Program-made: the position numbers and the translations under genes
Part shown: positions 17,740-26,677 of the stretch, piece by piece
Layout: the number at the start of each line of letters is the position of its first letter
Numbering within the stretch: position 1 is the stretch's first letter
From: Mageeibacillus sp. UBA5734
GTDB taxonomy: Bacteria; Bacillota; Clostridia; Saccharofermentanales; UBA5734
Direction: 5' to 3'
Assembly: GCA_002419365.1 (NCBI GenBank)
Contig: DIGA01000111.1
Span: 1 to 52,450, forward strand
Length of the DNA: 52,450 bases
Notes under the pieces: generated by a model
Seen by the model: only the letters and a program-made list of their open reading frames with translations
Told to the model about the DNA's origin: nothing
The model's database searches: none

Positions 17740-18465
17740 ATGCCATACATCATACTAGCTCTGGTCGCCACCATCATCGGCGCAGTCGTCGGGATTGGCG
17801 GTGGCCTGATCATGCGTCCAATGCTCGGCATCATGGGCGTCGCCAAGGATCTGGCTTCGTTCACATCCGCCATCGCTGTCTTTTTCATGGCAATATCCAA
17901 CCTGGTCACCCATCATCGCCGCGGCACCAAGATCGAGCTCAAAGGAACGATCCCACTGGCCATCGGCAGCATTATCGGCGGATTCTCAGGTGGGGCCCTG
18001 CTCAAACTTGTCTCATCCGAGGCGATCAATATCGGTTACATTTTTGTTCTGATCCTGATTCTGGTTGCCGTGCTCGGTCGACCCTATCTCAAACCGTTCA
18101 AAGTTGAGAATCCCATCGCCCAGATGGCAATTGGCCTGGTCACCGGTTCACTTTCAGGCCTTTTCGGCATCGGCGGTGGCCCCCTGCAAGTGGCGGCGCT
18201 GCTTCTGTTTTTCAACATGTCGGCCAAGGAAGCTGCCGTCCAGAGTGTTTTGATCACCCTGTTGACCACTGCCGCAGCGCTGCTGCGTTATACGATCGAC
18301 GGTTACGCCAATTTCTCGATTGCCATCTACATGGTCCCGGCGGCCATCATTGGCGGTCTTCTCGGCAGCATCCTGAACCGCAAATTCTCGAACCGGATGA
18401 TCACGACCATCTTTTGTGCCGTGATTGCCATCATGCTGGTGATGCAGATCGTGTCAGTGGTGTGA
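17740..18465 (+). CDS. TauE/SafE family anion exporter 1
   Basis: A 241-residue membrane protein of about eight helices with the two glycine-rich family repeats (IIGAVVGIGGGLIMRPML near residue 10 and LSGLFGIGGGPLQVAALLLFF near residue 140). Family members are linked to export of sulfite, sulfoacetate or other sulfur compounds and some to uptake. Beside sulfatases, export of sulfate or sulfite set free in the cytoplasm is a reasonable inference. AAAGGAAT precedes the ATG. Last gene of locus I. Confidence 0.85.
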   Translation: MPYIILALVATIIGAVVGIGGGLIMRPMLGIMGVAKDLASFTSAIAVFFMAISNLVTHHRRGTKIELKGTIPLAIGSIIGGFSGGALLKLVSSEAINIGYIFVLILILVAVLGRPYLKPFKVENPIAQMAIGLVTGSLSGLFGIGGGPLQVAALLLFFNMSAKEAAVQSVLITLLTTAAALLRYTIDGYANFSIAIYMVPAAIIGGLLGSILNRKFSNRMITTIFCAVIAIMLVMQIVSVV

Positions 18466-18544
18466 GGCGGAAACAGAAAGTAATTTTTCATCTCCTGTGT
18501 GCTGAACTAAAAGAATAATTGTGAGTTTTATATTCCAATTCCCG

Positions 18545-18572
18545 TTGACATTCTCCTGTTAAACCTCATAAT
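18545..18572 (+). promoter_or_regulatory. Promoter of the locus II LacI-type regulator operon
   Basis: TTGACA (18545-18550) and CATAAT (18567-18572), 16-base spacer. Operator copy 1 (18577-18594) covers the expected start point, which implies autoregulation. The 159-base gap before the regulator gene holds only this promoter and operator. Confidence 0.55.
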
Positions 18573-18576
18573 CGAA

Positions 18577-18594
18577 TATACATACGTGTTTATA
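18577..18594. promoter_or_regulatory. LacI-type operator, copy 1
   Basis: TATACATACGTGTTTATA is a palindrome-like 18-mer centred on CG; 7 of 9 half-site positions match in inverted orientation. It has two relatives before the sugar-binding protein gene (23263 and 23375). The consensus is TATACAYACGTRTGTATA. A central CG in a hyphen-free palindrome is typical of LacI-family operators. Confidence 0.6.
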
Positions 18595-18624
18595 TTGATA
18601 TTTTCGATTTCCAAGGAGTACTTC

Positions 18625-19635
18625 ATGGGAGCTTCTTTTAAGCGAGTATCCCGGGCGGATGTTGCTCGACATGCAGGCGTGAGTGAAACCATTGTTTCCT
18701 ACGTTTTGAACAACAATCGCTATGTCGATAAGACAAAGCGGGAACGGGTAGAACAGGCCATCCGAGAATTGCACTATTTACCTAACAACAGTGCTCGTGC
18801 ACTGAAGGGTAAACGAAGTAATCAGATCATATTCATCGCTGACAAGATTTCGAATGAGCATTTTGGCCGCATCATAGCAGAGATGGACCAGTCTGCCTAT
18901 GAATATGGCTATCTGGTATCCCTTGTCAGTAACCGGAATAATGATGCATTCATTTCTCATATCATCAGTCGCCAAGTGGATGGCATTGTCATCAGCTCGA
19001 TCAGTTTCTCGGAGAAATACATCAATCAGCTTGCTGAGGCGAATATTCCGATCGTTCTCTTGATGAATCGGGAGTATCACCAGTTGCCGCCGCAAGTAGG
19101 TAAAATTGACACGGGACTCTATGATGGAATGTGTGATTGTGTCAATCATTTATATGCCAAGAAGCGTCGGAAAATTCTCTACATTGATCGATACAGCAAG
19201 AATAACAATTTCAGCAATATGGAGGATTTGCGTTACCGGGCATTCGTTGAACAAATGCAAAGGCTGGGATTGGAATTCAGTGCTCAAAACATCATTACTG
19301 GATGCCAGGATGAGAACGAAGTATTCGAAAGAGTCAGATCCGTGCTTCAAAGTGAATTCCTTGTCGATGGGATCATTGGGAGAAACGATAGTCTGGCCTG
19401 CATTGCCATGGAAGCGGCTAAATCACTGGGGAAAATCATTCCTCAGGATATCGCTTTGGTTGGTTTTGACAATTCTTCACTCAGCCGCTACACAGAACCA
19501 CAATTGACTACGGTAGAGATTCAAAGAGATAAGATTGGCCAAGCCACCATCGAAATGCTACATAAAATGATCACAGGTCAGCAAATTGAAAACTTGAAAT
19601 TCACCACACGATTAATCGAACGCCACAGCACATAA
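18625..19635 (+). CDS. LacI-family transcriptional regulator of locus II
   Basis: A 336-residue repressor-type protein. The N-terminal helix-turn-helix and hinge read SRADVARHAGVSETIVSYVLNNNRYV (about residues 7-32), followed by a periplasmic-binding-protein-like effector domain (NQIIFIADKISNEHFGRIIAEM through IALVGFDNSSLSRYTEPQLTTVEI). The usual VSxVLN recognition helix is present. An ATG at 18625 with AAGGAG upstream is chosen over an upstream Met at 18586. It heads the operon with the isomerase, mutarotase and NagA genes and probably binds the three TATACAYACGTRTGTATA sites; the inducer would be a pathway sugar. Confidence 0.9.
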   Translation: MGASFKRVSRADVARHAGVSETIVSYVLNNNRYVDKTKRERVEQAIRELHYLPNNSARALKGKRSNQIIFIADKISNEHFGRIIAEMDQSAYEYGYLVSLVSNRNNDAFISHIISRQVDGIVISSISFSEKYINQLAEANIPIVLLMNREYHQLPPQVGKIDTGLYDGMCDCVNHLYAKKRRKILYIDRYSKNNNFSNMEDLRYRAFVEQMQRLGLEFSAQNIITGCQDENEVFERVRSVLQSEFLVDGIIGRNDSLACIAMEAAKSLGKIIPQDIALVGFDNSSLSRYTEPQLTTVEIQRDKIGQATIEMLHKMITGQQIENLKFTTRLIERHST

Positions 19636-19652
19636 AGCACGAGGAAATAGAT

Positions 19653-20999
19653 ATGAAACATCGTTTGAATGTTGGTTTTATCACAACCGTATCTGGCCGC
19701 TGGCCCCGTGAACTCCCAGAACAGCGTCAAAAGGAATATGGTTCATGGCTGGACGTAAATTTACCACAAGTCCAGATCATTCATGCAAGCAGATTAGGAG
19801 ATTCACCTGTTGCCATAGAAGAAATTTGCACCGAATTTCGCCGGCAGGATGTAGATTTGATCATTCAGGTGTATGGTGCATTTACGGGTGATGATGTAGC
19901 GGCAAGACTTGCTGAAAACCTGAATGTCCCACTTGTCCTCTGGGCTCCTTATGAGCCACCTTTTACAGGTGGCAGGCTCCTCGCCAATTCGTTGGTCGCA
20001 GCAACAATGAATGCCGCGTCATTGCATCGACTTGGTTATCCCTGTTCAGTGATTTATGGCAGTCATGATGACCCGCGTGCTGCCAGCCAGGTTAAGGAAA
20101 TTGTCCAGGTTCACGATGTTAGAAAAAAACTGCGTGGAACCCGGATTGGTTTGATTGGCTATCGACCGACTGCATTTTACAACTCCGCTTTTGATGAGGG
20201 ATTGATTCGCCGGATTTTTGGGATCAATATCGAAGAAACGGATCTGAAAGTCGTCTTTGACAAAATGGCAGCAGTTGATGTGCAGAAAGTATCCCGGGAT
20301 ATGGCGGAGATGGGTGCTGCCTATGATACAAGTAAACTCCCGGAAGGCTATCTGGAAAACCATTCCCGATTGTATTATGCCTTGCAGGATGTTTTACATG
20401 AACAGGCATATGATTTTTCTGCTTTGAAATGCTGGCCTGAAATGGGCAATCTGAAAACAACCCCTTGTGCAGTAATGAGCCGATTGGCAGATGAGAACAT
20501 GAACATTGCCTGTGAAGGTGACATGGATGCCACTTTGGCGATGGTGATCGAGAAATACATGACAGGATTGCCACCTTTCATTTGTGACATGATTAATCTT
20601 GATGAAGATCATAATACCCTGACCTATTGGCATTGTGGACAGGCTGCAATATCACTGATGGATCCTCGTTCGCCGACTTCTTTGGAAAACCACCCTTTGG
20701 CCGGTCAAGGAACCGCATTCTATGGCACACTCAAGGAAGGTCCTGTGACAATTGCCAGATTTTGCAATATTGGTGGCAAGTATAAATTGTTTCTGTTAAA
20801 TGGTCAGGCCGTTGCGACGACGCGAAACACAAAAGGTGTCATGGTGAATGTCAAAGTTGATATGCCTGTCCGAAAGGTTCTGGATACCATTGTCCGCGAA
20901 GGTGTTCCACACCATTACAGCATTGTCTGGGAGGATGTTTCAGGCTTGATGCGATCACTGGCTGGTCTGCTGGCGATTGAAGTGATTGAAGTTATTTGA
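19653..20999 (+). CDS. L-fucose/arabinose isomerase-family protein
   Basis: A 448-residue aldose-ketose isomerase-like protein. The N-terminal domain has VGFITTVSGRWPRELPEQR and DVDLIIQVYGAFTGDD; the C-terminal catalytic part has IACEGDMDATLAM (about residue 286), PPFICDMINLDEDHNTLTYWHCGQAA (about 308-333), the usual FucI/AraA metal-site region. Family members convert L-fucose, D-arabinose, L-arabinose or D-galactose to ketoses. Substrate unknown here; with LacX-, NagA- and tagatose-type enzymes nearby, D-galactose or a galactose derivative to the tagatose form is a reasonable guess. Starts 17 bases after the regulator gene with GAGGAAA upstream. Base composition is AT-richer than locus I. 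Confidence 0.75.
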   Translation: MKHRLNVGFITTVSGRWPRELPEQRQKEYGSWLDVNLPQVQIIHASRLGDSPVAIEEICTEFRRQDVDLIIQVYGAFTGDDVAARLAENLNVPLVLWAPYEPPFTGGRLLANSLVAATMNAASLHRLGYPCSVIYGSHDDPRAASQVKEIVQVHDVRKKLRGTRIGLIGYRPTAFYNSAFDEGLIRRIFGINIEETDLKVVFDKMAAVDVQKVSRDMAEMGAAYDTSKLPEGYLENHSRLYYALQDVLHEQAYDFSALKCWPEMGNLKTTPCAVMSRLADENMNIACEGDMDATLAMVIEKYMTGLPPFICDMINLDEDHNTLTYWHCGQAAISLMDPRSPTSLENHPLAGQGTAFYGTLKEGPVTIARFCNIGGKYKLFLLNGQAVATTRNTKGVMVNVKVDMPVRKVLDTIVREGVPHHYSIVWEDVSGLMRSLAGLLAIEVIEVI

Positions 21000-21036
21000 A
21001 CCAGCGCTGGAACTGTCGAAGGGGAGAATGTATTCC

Positions 21037-21909
21037 ATGCTGTATGATGTATCCAATGACTTTTTGAAAGCAACTGTCAATGATGAAGGGGCAGAACTCT
21101 GGTCATTGCTGGACATCCAGAATGATCGAGAAATGATCTGGCAGGGAGATCGAACCATCTGGCCACGTCGTTCTCCCATTCTCTTTCCCTGGTGCGGGTC
21201 CATTCTGAATGGGAATTTTGAACATGATGGCCATCACTTCACTGCTGGAATTCATGGCTTTGCTCGAGATTGTCAGCATCGGTTGGTTTCTCAAACGACA
21301 GACTGCCTGGTTTTCGAATTGACTTCATCCAGCCAAACTTATGCCAAATTTCCCTTTGAATTTGTTTTGCGGTCTACCTATTGTCTTGTTGGAGCGTCTT
21401 TGACGTGCAAACTGGAAGCTTTCAATACTGGCAACCAGACCATGCCGGCTGCTTTAGGTTTTCATACGGGGCTAGCTTTGCCGCTTGATTCTGGACACGC
21501 AAAGGCACGCTGGTTGCTGGAATTCGAACCCAATGAAGGTTTTGTTCTGCTTCAAGCCAATGATAAGGGCCTTTTGACAGGAGAACAAACTTTCTGGCCT
21601 GAAGCACGATCCGGCTTACATCTTACCGATGAACCTATCCGAACCAGTCTGATTCTTTCTTTACCGGAATCAGAGGGACGAGTTACAGTATCACAGCCAG
21701 ATTCAAGCAACAGGGTTATTGTTTCATACACGCATGCGGATAGATTGGTGCTCTGGTCCACAGGTTTCCCGGCTCGGTATCTTTGTATTGAACCTTGGAA
21801 CGGTCAGCCGGACTCAGAAGATGCTCCTCATTCCATTCTGGATAAAACAAACTTGAAACATATTTCGCCGGGGAAGAGCCTCGAGCTCACCCAAACCTTG
21901 TCTATCTGA
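21037..21909 (+). CDS. LacX-type aldose 1-epimerase family protein
   Basis: A 290-residue galactose-mutarotase-fold protein. The start MLYDVSNDFLKATVNDEGAEL is the LacX-family beginning; conserved His in GIHGFARD (about residue 75) and His in ALGFHTGL; catalytic-type Glu in LCIEPWNGQPD (about residue 252). LacX is encoded in tagatose-6-phosphate lac operons of Bacillota. Its job would be to interconvert anomers of the imported sugar. ATG 21037 is preferred over 21028 because GGGGAG at 21021-21026 would be only one base from the latter. Part of the regulator-isomerase-NagA operon. Confidence 0.75.
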   Translation: MLYDVSNDFLKATVNDEGAELWSLLDIQNDREMIWQGDRTIWPRRSPILFPWCGSILNGNFEHDGHHFTAGIHGFARDCQHRLVSQTTDCLVFELTSSSQTYAKFPFEFVLRSTYCLVGASLTCKLEAFNTGNQTMPAALGFHTGLALPLDSGHAKARWLLEFEPNEGFVLLQANDKGLLTGEQTFWPEARSGLHLTDEPIRTSLILSLPESEGRVTVSQPDSSNRVIVSYTHADRLVLWSTGFPARYLCIEPWNGQPDSEDAPHSILDKTNLKHISPGKSLELTQTLSI

Positions 21910-21955
21910 TTGTGGTCGGGGGACAGAGAAAAATCCTGAAGTCAGGGGAAATACC

Positions 21956-23128
21956 ATGCCAATGAAAGATTCTGTGGTTTTCAGTAATGGCCAGGTGGTG
22001 CTGGATAACCAGTTGATCCTGGCAGACTTGGTCATAGCTCAAGGAAAAATCCTGGCCATCCTTGCGCCAGGAACGTCAAGTGGCGACAACGTCGTGGATC
22101 TGTCTGGTCGACTGATCTTGCCAGGTTTTATTGATTGCCATACGCATGGTGGGATGGGTATTGATGTCAATCACGCAACAAAATCCGACCTGCTAAAATT
22201 AAGCACATTCTTTGCTTCTTGTGGAACTACCGCGTATTTACCCACTGTTCTGACTGACACCTGTGAACAGACAACAGAGTGCCTACTGGAAATTGCAGCT
22301 GCCATGCAGAGTCAGTCCGTTACTGTCCAAGGCGCACAAATTCTTGGTGCCCATCTGGAAGGCCCGTACCTGTGCCCGGAATATCGAGGCTCCATGCCGC
22401 TCTCTTTATTGAGAAATCCTTCCTGGGAAGAGTTTTCCATCTGGCAAGCTGCAGCCAATGATGCTATCCGGCTCATGACGATTGCACCGGAACTGGATGG
22501 AGCAGAAGAATTTGTCGCCAGGATCACAGAAAAGGGTGTCATCGCCTCCCTGGGACATTCTGGGGCGACTTATGAAGCCGCAATTGCCTGTATCCAAGCA
22601 GGAGCAACATCGACGACACATACATTCAATGGCATGAAATTACTCCATCAGCATGAACCAGGCATACTCGGTGCCGCTTTGGAAAGTGATATTTATTGCG
22701 AAATGATTTGTGATGGCCGTCATCTTCATCCAGGCATCGTTCGACTTTTATTAAAAACAAAAGGGCCTGAGCGTATCATCGCTGTAACCGATAGCATCAT
22801 GGCAGCGGGCTTGGGCGACGGGGCTTTTAAGTTGGGGGTGAATGATGTTGTAGTCATCGATGGAGATGCACGCCTGGCTGACGGTTCATCTCGCGCTGGC
22901 AGTACCTTGACCATGATTCATGCATTTCACAACATCTTGAACTTCACGGACAAGTCGATTCCAGAAGTATCTCGTCTCATGTCTGCCAATCCAGCAAGGA
23001 TGCTAGGCATCGATTCCTTCAAAGGCCAGATCAAACCAGGATATGATGCAGATTTGGTCGTGCTCGACTCAAAAATGACCCTGCAGGAGACATGGGTCGC
23101 TGGAAGCTGCTGCTTTTCCCTGCGCTGA
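21956..23128 (+). CDS. nagA: N-acetylglucosamine/galactosamine-6-phosphate deacetylase
   Basis: A 390-residue amidohydrolase that removes acetate from N-acetylhexosamine 6-phosphates. Motifs: GFIDCHTHGGMGID (metal His pair, about residue 60), GAHLEGPYL (metal Glu, about 130), SLGHSGATYEAA and STTHTFNGM (metal His), CDGRHLHP, and catalytic Asp in AVTDSIMAAG (about 278). AgaA (GalNAc-6-P) and NagA (GlcNAc-6-P) cannot be told apart here. With AgaS- and KbaY-type genes downstream, the galactosamine branch is favoured. No sugar kinase or PTS that would make the 6-phosphate is in the cluster, which is odd. AGGGGAA is five bases before the ATG. Confidence 0.88.
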   Translation: MPMKDSVVFSNGQVVLDNQLILADLVIAQGKILAILAPGTSSGDNVVDLSGRLILPGFIDCHTHGGMGIDVNHATKSDLLKLSTFFASCGTTAYLPTVLTDTCEQTTECLLEIAAAMQSQSVTVQGAQILGAHLEGPYLCPEYRGSMPLSLLRNPSWEEFSIWQAAANDAIRLMTIAPELDGAEEFVARITEKGVIASLGHSGATYEAAIACIQAGATSTTHTFNGMKLLHQHEPGILGAALESDIYCEMICDGRHLHPGIVRLLLKTKGPERIIAVTDSIMAAGLGDGAFKLGVNDVVVIDGDARLADGSSRAGSTLTMIHAFHNILNFTDKSIPEVSRLMSANPARMLGIDSFKGQIKPGYDADLVVLDSKMTLQETWVAGSCCFSLR

Positions 23129-23262
23129 CCAGATCCGAAATCAGTTCGCGGGCAACATCTGTGCGAATCATTGAATTGACAACGGATCAAATTAAAAATA
23201 ATCGGGGTTTTTCACAAATAATGATTGACAACGGGGATGGGCTTCAGTATTGTAGAAACAGA

Positions 23263-23280
23263 TATACACACGAGTTTACA
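23263..23280. promoter_or_regulatory. LacI-type operator, copy 2
   Basis: TATACACACGAGTTTACA, centred about 18 bases after the -10 box of the importer promoter. It is the most divergent of the three copies (6 of 9 half-site positions symmetric), but its left half TATACACAC is identical to that of copy 3. Confidence 0.55.
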
Positions 23281-23374
23281 TTTTCTTTGTCTGAATCTAA
23301 GTGATCCAAAACCAAACAGAAGAAATTTGAATCTTATAATAAGGAGGGGGAGAGAAGGTCTATTTGCGGCACGA

Positions 23375-23392
23375 TATACACACGTATGTATA
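23375..23392. promoter_or_regulatory. LacI-type operator, copy 3
   Basis: TATACACACGTATGTATA, the most symmetric copy (8 of 9 half-site positions). It lies in the 5' leader of the importer mRNA, 54 bases before the start codon, so a bound repressor would block elongation or form a loop with copy 2. Confidence 0.6.
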
Positions 23393-23445
23393 AAATTCCA
23401 TAACGATGATCAATTGCTTAATCAAAGTTAACGAAGGAGACACTT

Positions 23446-24789
23446 ATGAAACGAGTTCTTGCCTTGATCCTGTCAATTGTTATGCTAGTTTCACTCGCAG
23501 CATGTGGTTCATCTGCTACTACTGTGGCTCCCACTGCAGCTCCGGACACCCAGACAACTGCTGCTCCTCAGGAAACTACAACAGAGGCACCAGCTGAACC
23601 AGTCACCATCAAAGTTGCCAATTATGCCTTGCTTGAAAAGGGTTATGAAGAATTCTGGACCAAAACCAAGGCTGATTTCGAAGCCAAATACCCACATATT
23701 ACAATTGAATGGGTGACAGCACCTTACGGCGAAATCCTGAACCAGGTCATCAACATGGCTGGCGGCGGTGACAAAGTGGATGCCATGTTTGGCGAAATGA
23801 TCTGGATCCCGACCATGGCTGATTCTGGGTTAGCGGCTCCGATTGCTGATGTCCTTGACCAGGATTTCATCAATGACTATTATCCCAATGTTTTGGCTGC
23901 ACACGAATTTGATGGCGAAGTCTTCGCAGCACCGCTTTATGTCTCATCGTCGATCCTCTTTTACAACAAAGATTTGTTTACGCAGGCTGGGCTTGATCCG
24001 AACGCTCCTCCCAAGACCTATGATGAGATGCTGACCTACGCTGAGAAATTATCCAAACTGAAAACCAAAGATGGCAACCCTGTTTTTGCCTTCGGTCAGC
24101 CGACAGCCTCCGTTCCAGTCGTTGGTGCTTCCCTGACCTCTGCTGTAGCCAATTTCGGTGGCAGTTTATTCGATGCACAGGGTAATCTGGATGTCAACAA
24201 CAACGGATTCAAAGATGCGATGGCCATGATCAAACTATTGGATGACAAGGGATATAATCCCCAGAATTCAAAACCGAAAGATTTGCGCAACCTTTTTGCC
24301 CTCGGTCAACTGGCTATGTATTACGACCAGGCTTGGGGATTCAATGGTGTCAAGAGTATCAATCCTGATGCAGTGAATTTTACAGCCACGGCAATGCCCC
24401 TGGCTGGAGGTTCTGGTACTGGTGCAACCACTCTGCAATCCCACTGCTTCTTTGTCATGGATAATGACGATGCCCGCAAAGACGCCGCCAAGAAATTCGT
24501 CCAGTATGTCATCACCCCGGAAGTTCTGAATGATTACATGGCTAACATCACGCCAGCATATCCAGCCCGTAAGTCCATGGCGCAAGTGCCAGAAGGCGTC
24601 AACACCAAGATCCTTTCAGGCGCTGCCGATTCGACCTCCAAAGCTGTTGAAACACCTTTGTTTGCCTCCCAGAATAACTTCAATCTTGAGCTGTGCACCT
24701 TGGCACAAGGCATCACCGTCGGTGACAAGGCCGTTGAAACAGCAATTGCTGATTTTGAAAAAGCAGCAAAAGGCGTCCTTGGACAATAA
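23446..24789 (+). CDS. Sugar ABC importer, family 1 substrate-binding lipoprotein
   Basis: A 447-residue lipoprotein. Signal peptide ending in VSLAAC (lipobox Cys about residue 21), a Thr/Ala-rich linker to about residue 50, then a family 1 extracellular solute-binding domain (IKVANYALLEKGYEEFWTK; FEAKYPHITIEWVTAPYGE; VSSSILFYNKDLFTQAGLDPN; DDARKDAAKKFVQYVI). This family binds mono- and oligosaccharides. The genes that follow suggest a sulfated amino sugar or galactose-containing ligand, but binding residues cannot be assigned. First gene of the large locus II operon, under the double operator. Confidence 0.9.
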   Translation: MKRVLALILSIVMLVSLAACGSSATTVAPTAAPDTQTTAAPQETTTEAPAEPVTIKVANYALLEKGYEEFWTKTKADFEAKYPHITIEWVTAPYGEILNQVINMAGGGDKVDAMFGEMIWIPTMADSGLAAPIADVLDQDFINDYYPNVLAAHEFDGEVFAAPLYVSSSILFYNKDLFTQAGLDPNAPPKTYDEMLTYAEKLSKLKTKDGNPVFAFGQPTASVPVVGASLTSAVANFGGSLFDAQGNLDVNNNGFKDAMAMIKLLDDKGYNPQNSKPKDLRNLFALGQLAMYYDQAWGFNGVKSINPDAVNFTATAMPLAGGSGTGATTLQSHCFFVMDNDDARKDAAKKFVQYVITPEVLNDYMANITPAYPARKSMAQVPEGVNTKILSGAADSTSKAVETPLFASQNNFNLELCTLAQGITVGDKAVETAIADFEKAAKGVLGQ

Positions 24790-24798
24790 ATAAAACCC

Positions 24799-24830
24799 GG
24801 TGTGGGAGCTGTCTGATCAGCTCCCACACC
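24799..24830 (+). terminator. Intercistronic hairpin after the sugar-binding protein gene
   Basis: A perfect 12-bp stem (GGTGTGGGAGCT with AGCTCCCACACC) and 8-base loop, with no T-run. As in locus I, it sits between the binding-protein and permease genes, where hairpins commonly act as partial terminators or protect the upstream mRNA. Confidence 0.65.
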
Positions 24831-24885
24831 CCTCCACTCATGTGAATATCAGTTGCCCGATAAGCCATTTTAGAAAGCGGTGTTT

Positions 24886-25800
24886 ATGGTGAAGTCCCTC
24901 CCTTTGAAACAAGCTACTCAGGACAAACTATTCTCCCTTGGCTTGTTATTTCCTGCGATTCTGATCACATCCGTCTTTATTCTGGTACCTGTTGTGGATT
25001 CCGTGATCCGCAGTTTCATGGATTACAAAGTCCGCAACATTATCTCTGGACGGCCAGGCACTTGGAACAATTTTGCTAATTACATTAAATTGTTTGAAAA
25101 TGAAAAACTGGTTCCGGCAATCACCACGACCTTTTCTTTTGTCTTTGGTGTAGTCCTGGTTCAATTGCTGCTTGGCTTTGCCCTGGCCTTGGTCCTTGAT
25201 CGGACTAAGCATGGATCCCGATTTCTCCGCAGCATCATGATGACACCCTGGGTCGTACCGACCATGATATCCGGTCTGATGTGGATGTGGGTCTTCCAGC
25301 CACAGTACGGTCTGCTCAAGTATCTGGCCAGTGTTGTCACGGGAGGCCAGGTGACAGATTTTGCCATCCTCAACAACCCCAGGACAGCCTTACTTGGGAT
25401 TGGTATCGCAGCACTCTGGAAGCAAATCCCCTTGATGACGTTGCTCTTGCTAGCTGGACTGCAAAATGTGCCCTATGACATCATTGAGGCTGCTACCATC
25501 GATGGGGCTAATGCGACTCGACGCTTTTTTGCCATCATAGTCCCGTACATGACCAGCGTGATCAAAGTTTCTGTTTCCATGTCGATCATTGAAAATTTCA
25601 AGCAGTTCCCCCTGTTCTGGACGATGACGGGTGGCGGACCAGATAATGCAACGACAACGCTGGCCGTCCTCAGTTACCGCGAAGCTTTCGTTTCCAGCAA
25701 TTTTGGTTCTGGTGCTGCCGTTACGACTGTCTGGATGCTCCTGATGATGGCCTTTGTCTTTTTCTATAACAAGCTCCTGAAGCCACAGGCAATGGATTGA
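24886..25800 (+). CDS. Sugar ABC importer permease (MalF/UgpA type)
   Basis: A 304-residue inner-membrane subunit with about six helices. The EAA loop reads YDIIEAATIDGANATRRFFAIIVPYM (about residues 200-225), and FTMTGGGPDNAT-like text (FWTMTGGGPDNATTTLAV) is the hallmark of MalF/UgpA-type sugar permeases. It works with the next permease. No ATPase gene lies in the cluster, so a shared MsmX-type ATPase from elsewhere is expected. ATG at 24886 is chosen over a GTG at 24880; the ribosome site is weak. Confidence 0.9.
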   Translation: MVKSLPLKQATQDKLFSLGLLFPAILITSVFILVPVVDSVIRSFMDYKVRNIISGRPGTWNNFANYIKLFENEKLVPAITTTFSFVFGVVLVQLLLGFALALVLDRTKHGSRFLRSIMMTPWVVPTMISGLMWMWVFQPQYGLLKYLASVVTGGQVTDFAILNNPRTALLGIGIAALWKQIPLMTLLLLAGLQNVPYDIIEAATIDGANATRRFFAIIVPYMTSVIKVSVSMSIIENFKQFPLFWTMTGGGPDNATTTLAVLSYREAFVSSNFGSGAAVTTVWMLLMMAFVFFYNKLLKPQAMD

Positions 25801-25810
25801 GGAGGCTATC

Positions 25811-26656
25811 ATGGACAAACGAACATCCCAGGCTTCCAGTGCGATTCTGAACACCGCCTTGCTGATCCTGATCATGTCTTTCCTCTTATTTCCGCTCTTG
25901 TGGGTCTTGATGACTTCATTCAAAAGCAATATGGAGGCTTATCGTTTCCCACCGACTTTTTTCCCGGCAGATGGATCTTTGCGCAGTTATATTGACCTGT
26001 TCACCGTCAACAATACTTTCTTCATTTACTATAAAAACAATTTTCTGGTATCCGGTATTTGCATGGCGTTGACAACCCTGTTAGCCATCTTCTCCGGTCA
26101 TGTATTGTCCAGGTTCAAATTCAACTGGAACAAATTTATTGTCGCCGCTTTCATGACATCCCAGATGTTTCCTGTCATCAGTCGCCTGATTTCGCTTTAT
26201 GGATTGCTGGGCAAAGCTAAATTGATCAACACAATCCCGGGACTTGTCCTTGCTATCGTAGCAGCCCAGATTCCTTTCACCGTTGTATTGATGAGTAGTT
26301 TTTTCGATGCCGTGCCAATTGCTATTGATGAAGCAGCCAGAATCGATGGGGCATCCCGAATGCAAATCCTGTTCAATCTGGAAGTACCACTGGTCAAACC
26401 AGGTATTCTCTCAGTTGCCATCTATTCTTTCCTATTGACTTGGGATGACTACCTCCATGCGGCAACTTTGATTCAGGACGATAAGCTCCGGACATTGTCA
26501 GCAGGTATCGCCTTGCGTTATCTCGGTGAGCTGTCCTATGACTGGTCCTTGATCAACACCATTTCCATCGTTGGTACTGTTCCCATGGTCATCTTGTTCT
26601 TCTTCTTCCAGAAATACATGATCAAAGGTCTTGTAGCTGGTGCTGTAAAGGGATGA
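25811..26656 (+). CDS. Sugar ABC importer permease (MalG/UgpE type)
   Basis: A 281-residue partner permease with six predicted helices. The N-terminal part carries FLLFPLLWVLMTSFKSNMEAYRFPPTFFP, typical of MalG-type subunits; the EAA loop is AIDEAARIDGASRMQILFNLEVPLV (about residues 172-196). GGAGG lies before the ATG, ten bases after the first permease. Forms the heterodimeric channel of the importer with the 24886-25800 product. Confidence 0.9.
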   Translation: MDKRTSQASSAILNTALLILIMSFLLFPLLWVLMTSFKSNMEAYRFPPTFFPADGSLRSYIDLFTVNNTFFIYYKNNFLVSGICMALTTLLAIFSGHVLSRFKFNWNKFIVAAFMTSQMFPVISRLISLYGLLGKAKLINTIPGLVLAIVAAQIPFTVVLMSSFFDAVPIAIDEAARIDGASRMQILFNLEVPLVKPGILSVAIYSFLLTWDDYLHAATLIQDDKLRTLSAGIALRYLGELSYDWSLINTISIVGTVPMVILFFFFQKYMIKGLVAGAVKG

Positions 26657-26677
26657 TGAAAAGGATTGGAATGTCTT

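Larger units (their letters stand above)
23129..23445 (+). promoter_or_regulatory. Promoter and double-operator region before the sugar importer
   Basis: This 317-base gap holds a strong promoter: TTGACA 23225-23230 and TATTGT 23248-23253, 17-base spacer. A second TTGACA (23176) lacks a good -10. The two operator copies are entered separately (23263-23280 and 23375-23392); their centres are 112 bp apart, so a looped repressor complex is possible. A ribosome site (GAAGGAGA) precedes the binding-protein ATG at 23446. No coding frame of interest is seen. Confidence 0.6.
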
